Shown here one piece after another: positions 63,076 to 64,000 of a DNA stretch of 64,000 bases. The stretch spans positions 1-64,000 of the forward strand of contig JAJRPG010000060.1 of the NCBI GenBank assembly GCA_024280855.1. The letters are read 5' to 3'. The stretch is from Planctomycetota bacterium. Lineage in GTDB: Bacteria > Planctomycetota > Phycisphaerae > UBA1845. Made by a program: the position numbers and the translations under genes. Within the stretch, counting starts at the first letter, position 1, and every line of letters starts with the position of its first letter. The notes under the pieces are model-generated. The model was given only the letters and a program-made list of their open reading frames with translations, did not search any database and had not been told where the DNA came from.

Positions 63076-63576
63076 GCGTCCCCTATCACCCCGCAGCGAA
63101 TTACCGCCGAGTCGTGTATTTTCTAATGTCGAAGTGGTGTCACTTTCGTTGGTTAGCGTAAAATTACCGCTTTCAATTAGGAACCGTAAGCACTAACGCG
63201 TGAACCAAACAGTAGTCCGGCGTTAATGCTAATACCTGCGTATCGGTCCATCCGATAGCGTAGTCCATCAACCCAACATCTATCGTAAAGCCTATAAATA
63301 ATGCACAAAACGTCCGATGTGACTAAAAGTTTCTCGCACTATAATAGCGATGCGCACGAGCTTGAATTCACATGGCGATAACAAGTCAACAAACTTTATC
63401 ACACCAATTCCGGTAATGGCCTACGCATACAGGCATCGTACGATCGCCCAATAACATGCACCACCTATAACATTTCCAGGGAATTCTTTTGCTATGACAA
63501 CCAAGCCACAGCATCTAAAGACTTGCACTCAGCCCGACGATCGCACCTACATATGAAGGATTGAAAACACACGATT
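63076..63576. other. Divergent intergenic region between exosortase and matrixin-like genes
   Basis: Two genes point away from this 500-bp region, so it should carry both promoters. No pair of hexamers stands out. No gene, hairpin or repeat was recognised with confidence. Confidence 0.4.
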
Positions 63577-64000
63577 ATGACGTGCAAACGGCGCTTACTG
63601 CTAGGAAGACCCCACCCCTCACGCCACCGCTGCGCGCAAAAGTTTTTACGTCTGGCTTTCCTTATCGGCGTTGGTGGTAGCGAGGCAAATGCCTTCGTAT
63701 TAGGACCAACCGCACCGGGCGATTGGGGAGCCGGTGGAAATCCGATTACGCTCACCTACAGTTTCATGGCTGACGGTATTGATGGCACGGCTGAGGCAGG
63801 AGGCTTGACCAATACATCATTAGCAACCCTTTGGGGGGGCGGCTTGCCCACATGGCAAACCGAAGTCGTCCGAGCGCTAGATTCCTGGGCCAATGTATCG
63901 GGCCTGACTTTTACACAAGTAGCTGATAACGGAGAGGCGTACGACGCAGTCCAAACGTCTGGCGATTTGAGATTTGGCGCTCACAATATCGACGGCGTCA
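63577..64000 (+). CDS. Secreted matrixin-like metalloprotease or related protein (partial)
   Basis: Truncated at the window end after 141 codons. The ATG at 63577 starts a protein with a long basic signal region (RLLLGRPHPSRHRCAQKFLRLAFLIGVGG), a likely cleavage near SEANA, then FVLGPTAPGDWGAGGNPITLTYSFM. The middle reads WQTEVVRALDSWANVSGLTFTQVADNG, then SGDLRFGAH.IDG, the start of a matrixin/astacin-like fold (helix before the zinc helix). The HExxH zinc motif would lie beyond 64000. Its place divergent from the exosortase makes it a candidate PEP-CTERM-type substrate. The longer hydrophobic segment favours export. No ribosome site is clear. Confidence 0.7.
   Translation, partial: MTCKRRLLLGRPHPSRHRCAQKFLRLAFLIGVGGSEANAFVLGPTAPGDWGAGGNPITLTYSFMADGIDGTAEAGGLTNTSLATLWGGGLPTWQTEVVRALDSWANVSGLTFTQVADNGEAYDAVQTSGDLRFGAHNIDGV

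Noticed and set aside
1-64000. tRNA and rRNA genes
   Set aside because: I looked for T-loop-like ggttcgaatc patterns and rRNA hallmarks on both strands by eye and saw none. A proper scan with a tRNA finder would be decisive.

Overview
The window looks like chromosomal DNA of a planctomycete, probably of the Phycisphaerae type; this is inferred from gene content, not from a marker gene. The evidence is a tricorn-type protease with a signal peptide, large secreted proteins with planctomycete-style Cys-rich repeats and paired dockerin-like EF-hand ends, an exosortase fused to an EpsI-like domain, frequent TTG/GTG starts, and many small dispersed palindromes. No rRNA, tRNA, CRISPR array, insertion sequence or prophage was recognised. 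One stable RNA gene is present, the signal recognition particle RNA.

Region by region: 0.3-2.5 kb holds a Zn/Cd-type P1B ATPase. At 3.2-5.3 kb a TetR regulator and a secreted M28 peptidase lipoprotein lie between inverted copies of a ~50 bp repeat. At 5.5-12.2 kb there is a plus-strand run: larC, a membrane-anchored coiled-coil/HTH-like protein, a P-loop NTPase, an RNase HII-like nuclease with a DEDE signature, a STAS protein, a lipoprotein and a polytopic membrane protein. At 12.5-13.0 kb is a small Cys protein behind tandem RNA hairpins. From 25.5 back to 13.0 kb on the minus strand run pyruvate/branched-chain dehydrogenase E1a-E1b-E2-E3, tilS, a GT39-type glycosyltransferase, an AsmA-like giant and a DUF368/PopT undecaprenyl-phosphate translocase: central carbon metabolism followed by tRNA modification and envelope genes. 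At 25.7-28.3 kb is an iron-type ABC importer without an ATPase, then rpoN, then the ffs-dnaX-ybaB-recR group. The dnaX gene carries an A10 run in its linker where slippage in either direction gives an early stop.

33.4-39.8 kb (minus strand) holds a nucleotidyltransferase/degenerate radical-SAM/SPASM protein coupled to a Maf-type glycosyltransferase, then aat, a HAD phosphatase and a DUF418 membrane protein. 40.0-42.6 kb holds a fatty acid desaturase, an ABM monooxygenase and a LexA/CI-like self-cleaving repressor with a palindrome at its own start. 43.0-52.4 kb is a run of exported proteins: a thrombospondin-type-3 calcium-binding protein, two Cys-rich dockerin-like proteins sharing one module (one with an internally duplicated globular domain), a SnoaL-like lipoprotein and a membrane coiled-coil protein. 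52.8-63.1 kb holds the tricorn protease, a sigma-70 factor, a 1309-residue TPR protein and the exosortase/EpsI fusion. The window ends inside a secreted matrixin-like protein gene, a possible exosortase substrate.

The themes are cell-surface and envelope construction (right half) and housekeeping information processing (centre). Start codons were re-chosen where a Shine-Dalgarno sequence, signal peptide or family alignment favoured an internal start; each such choice is stated.
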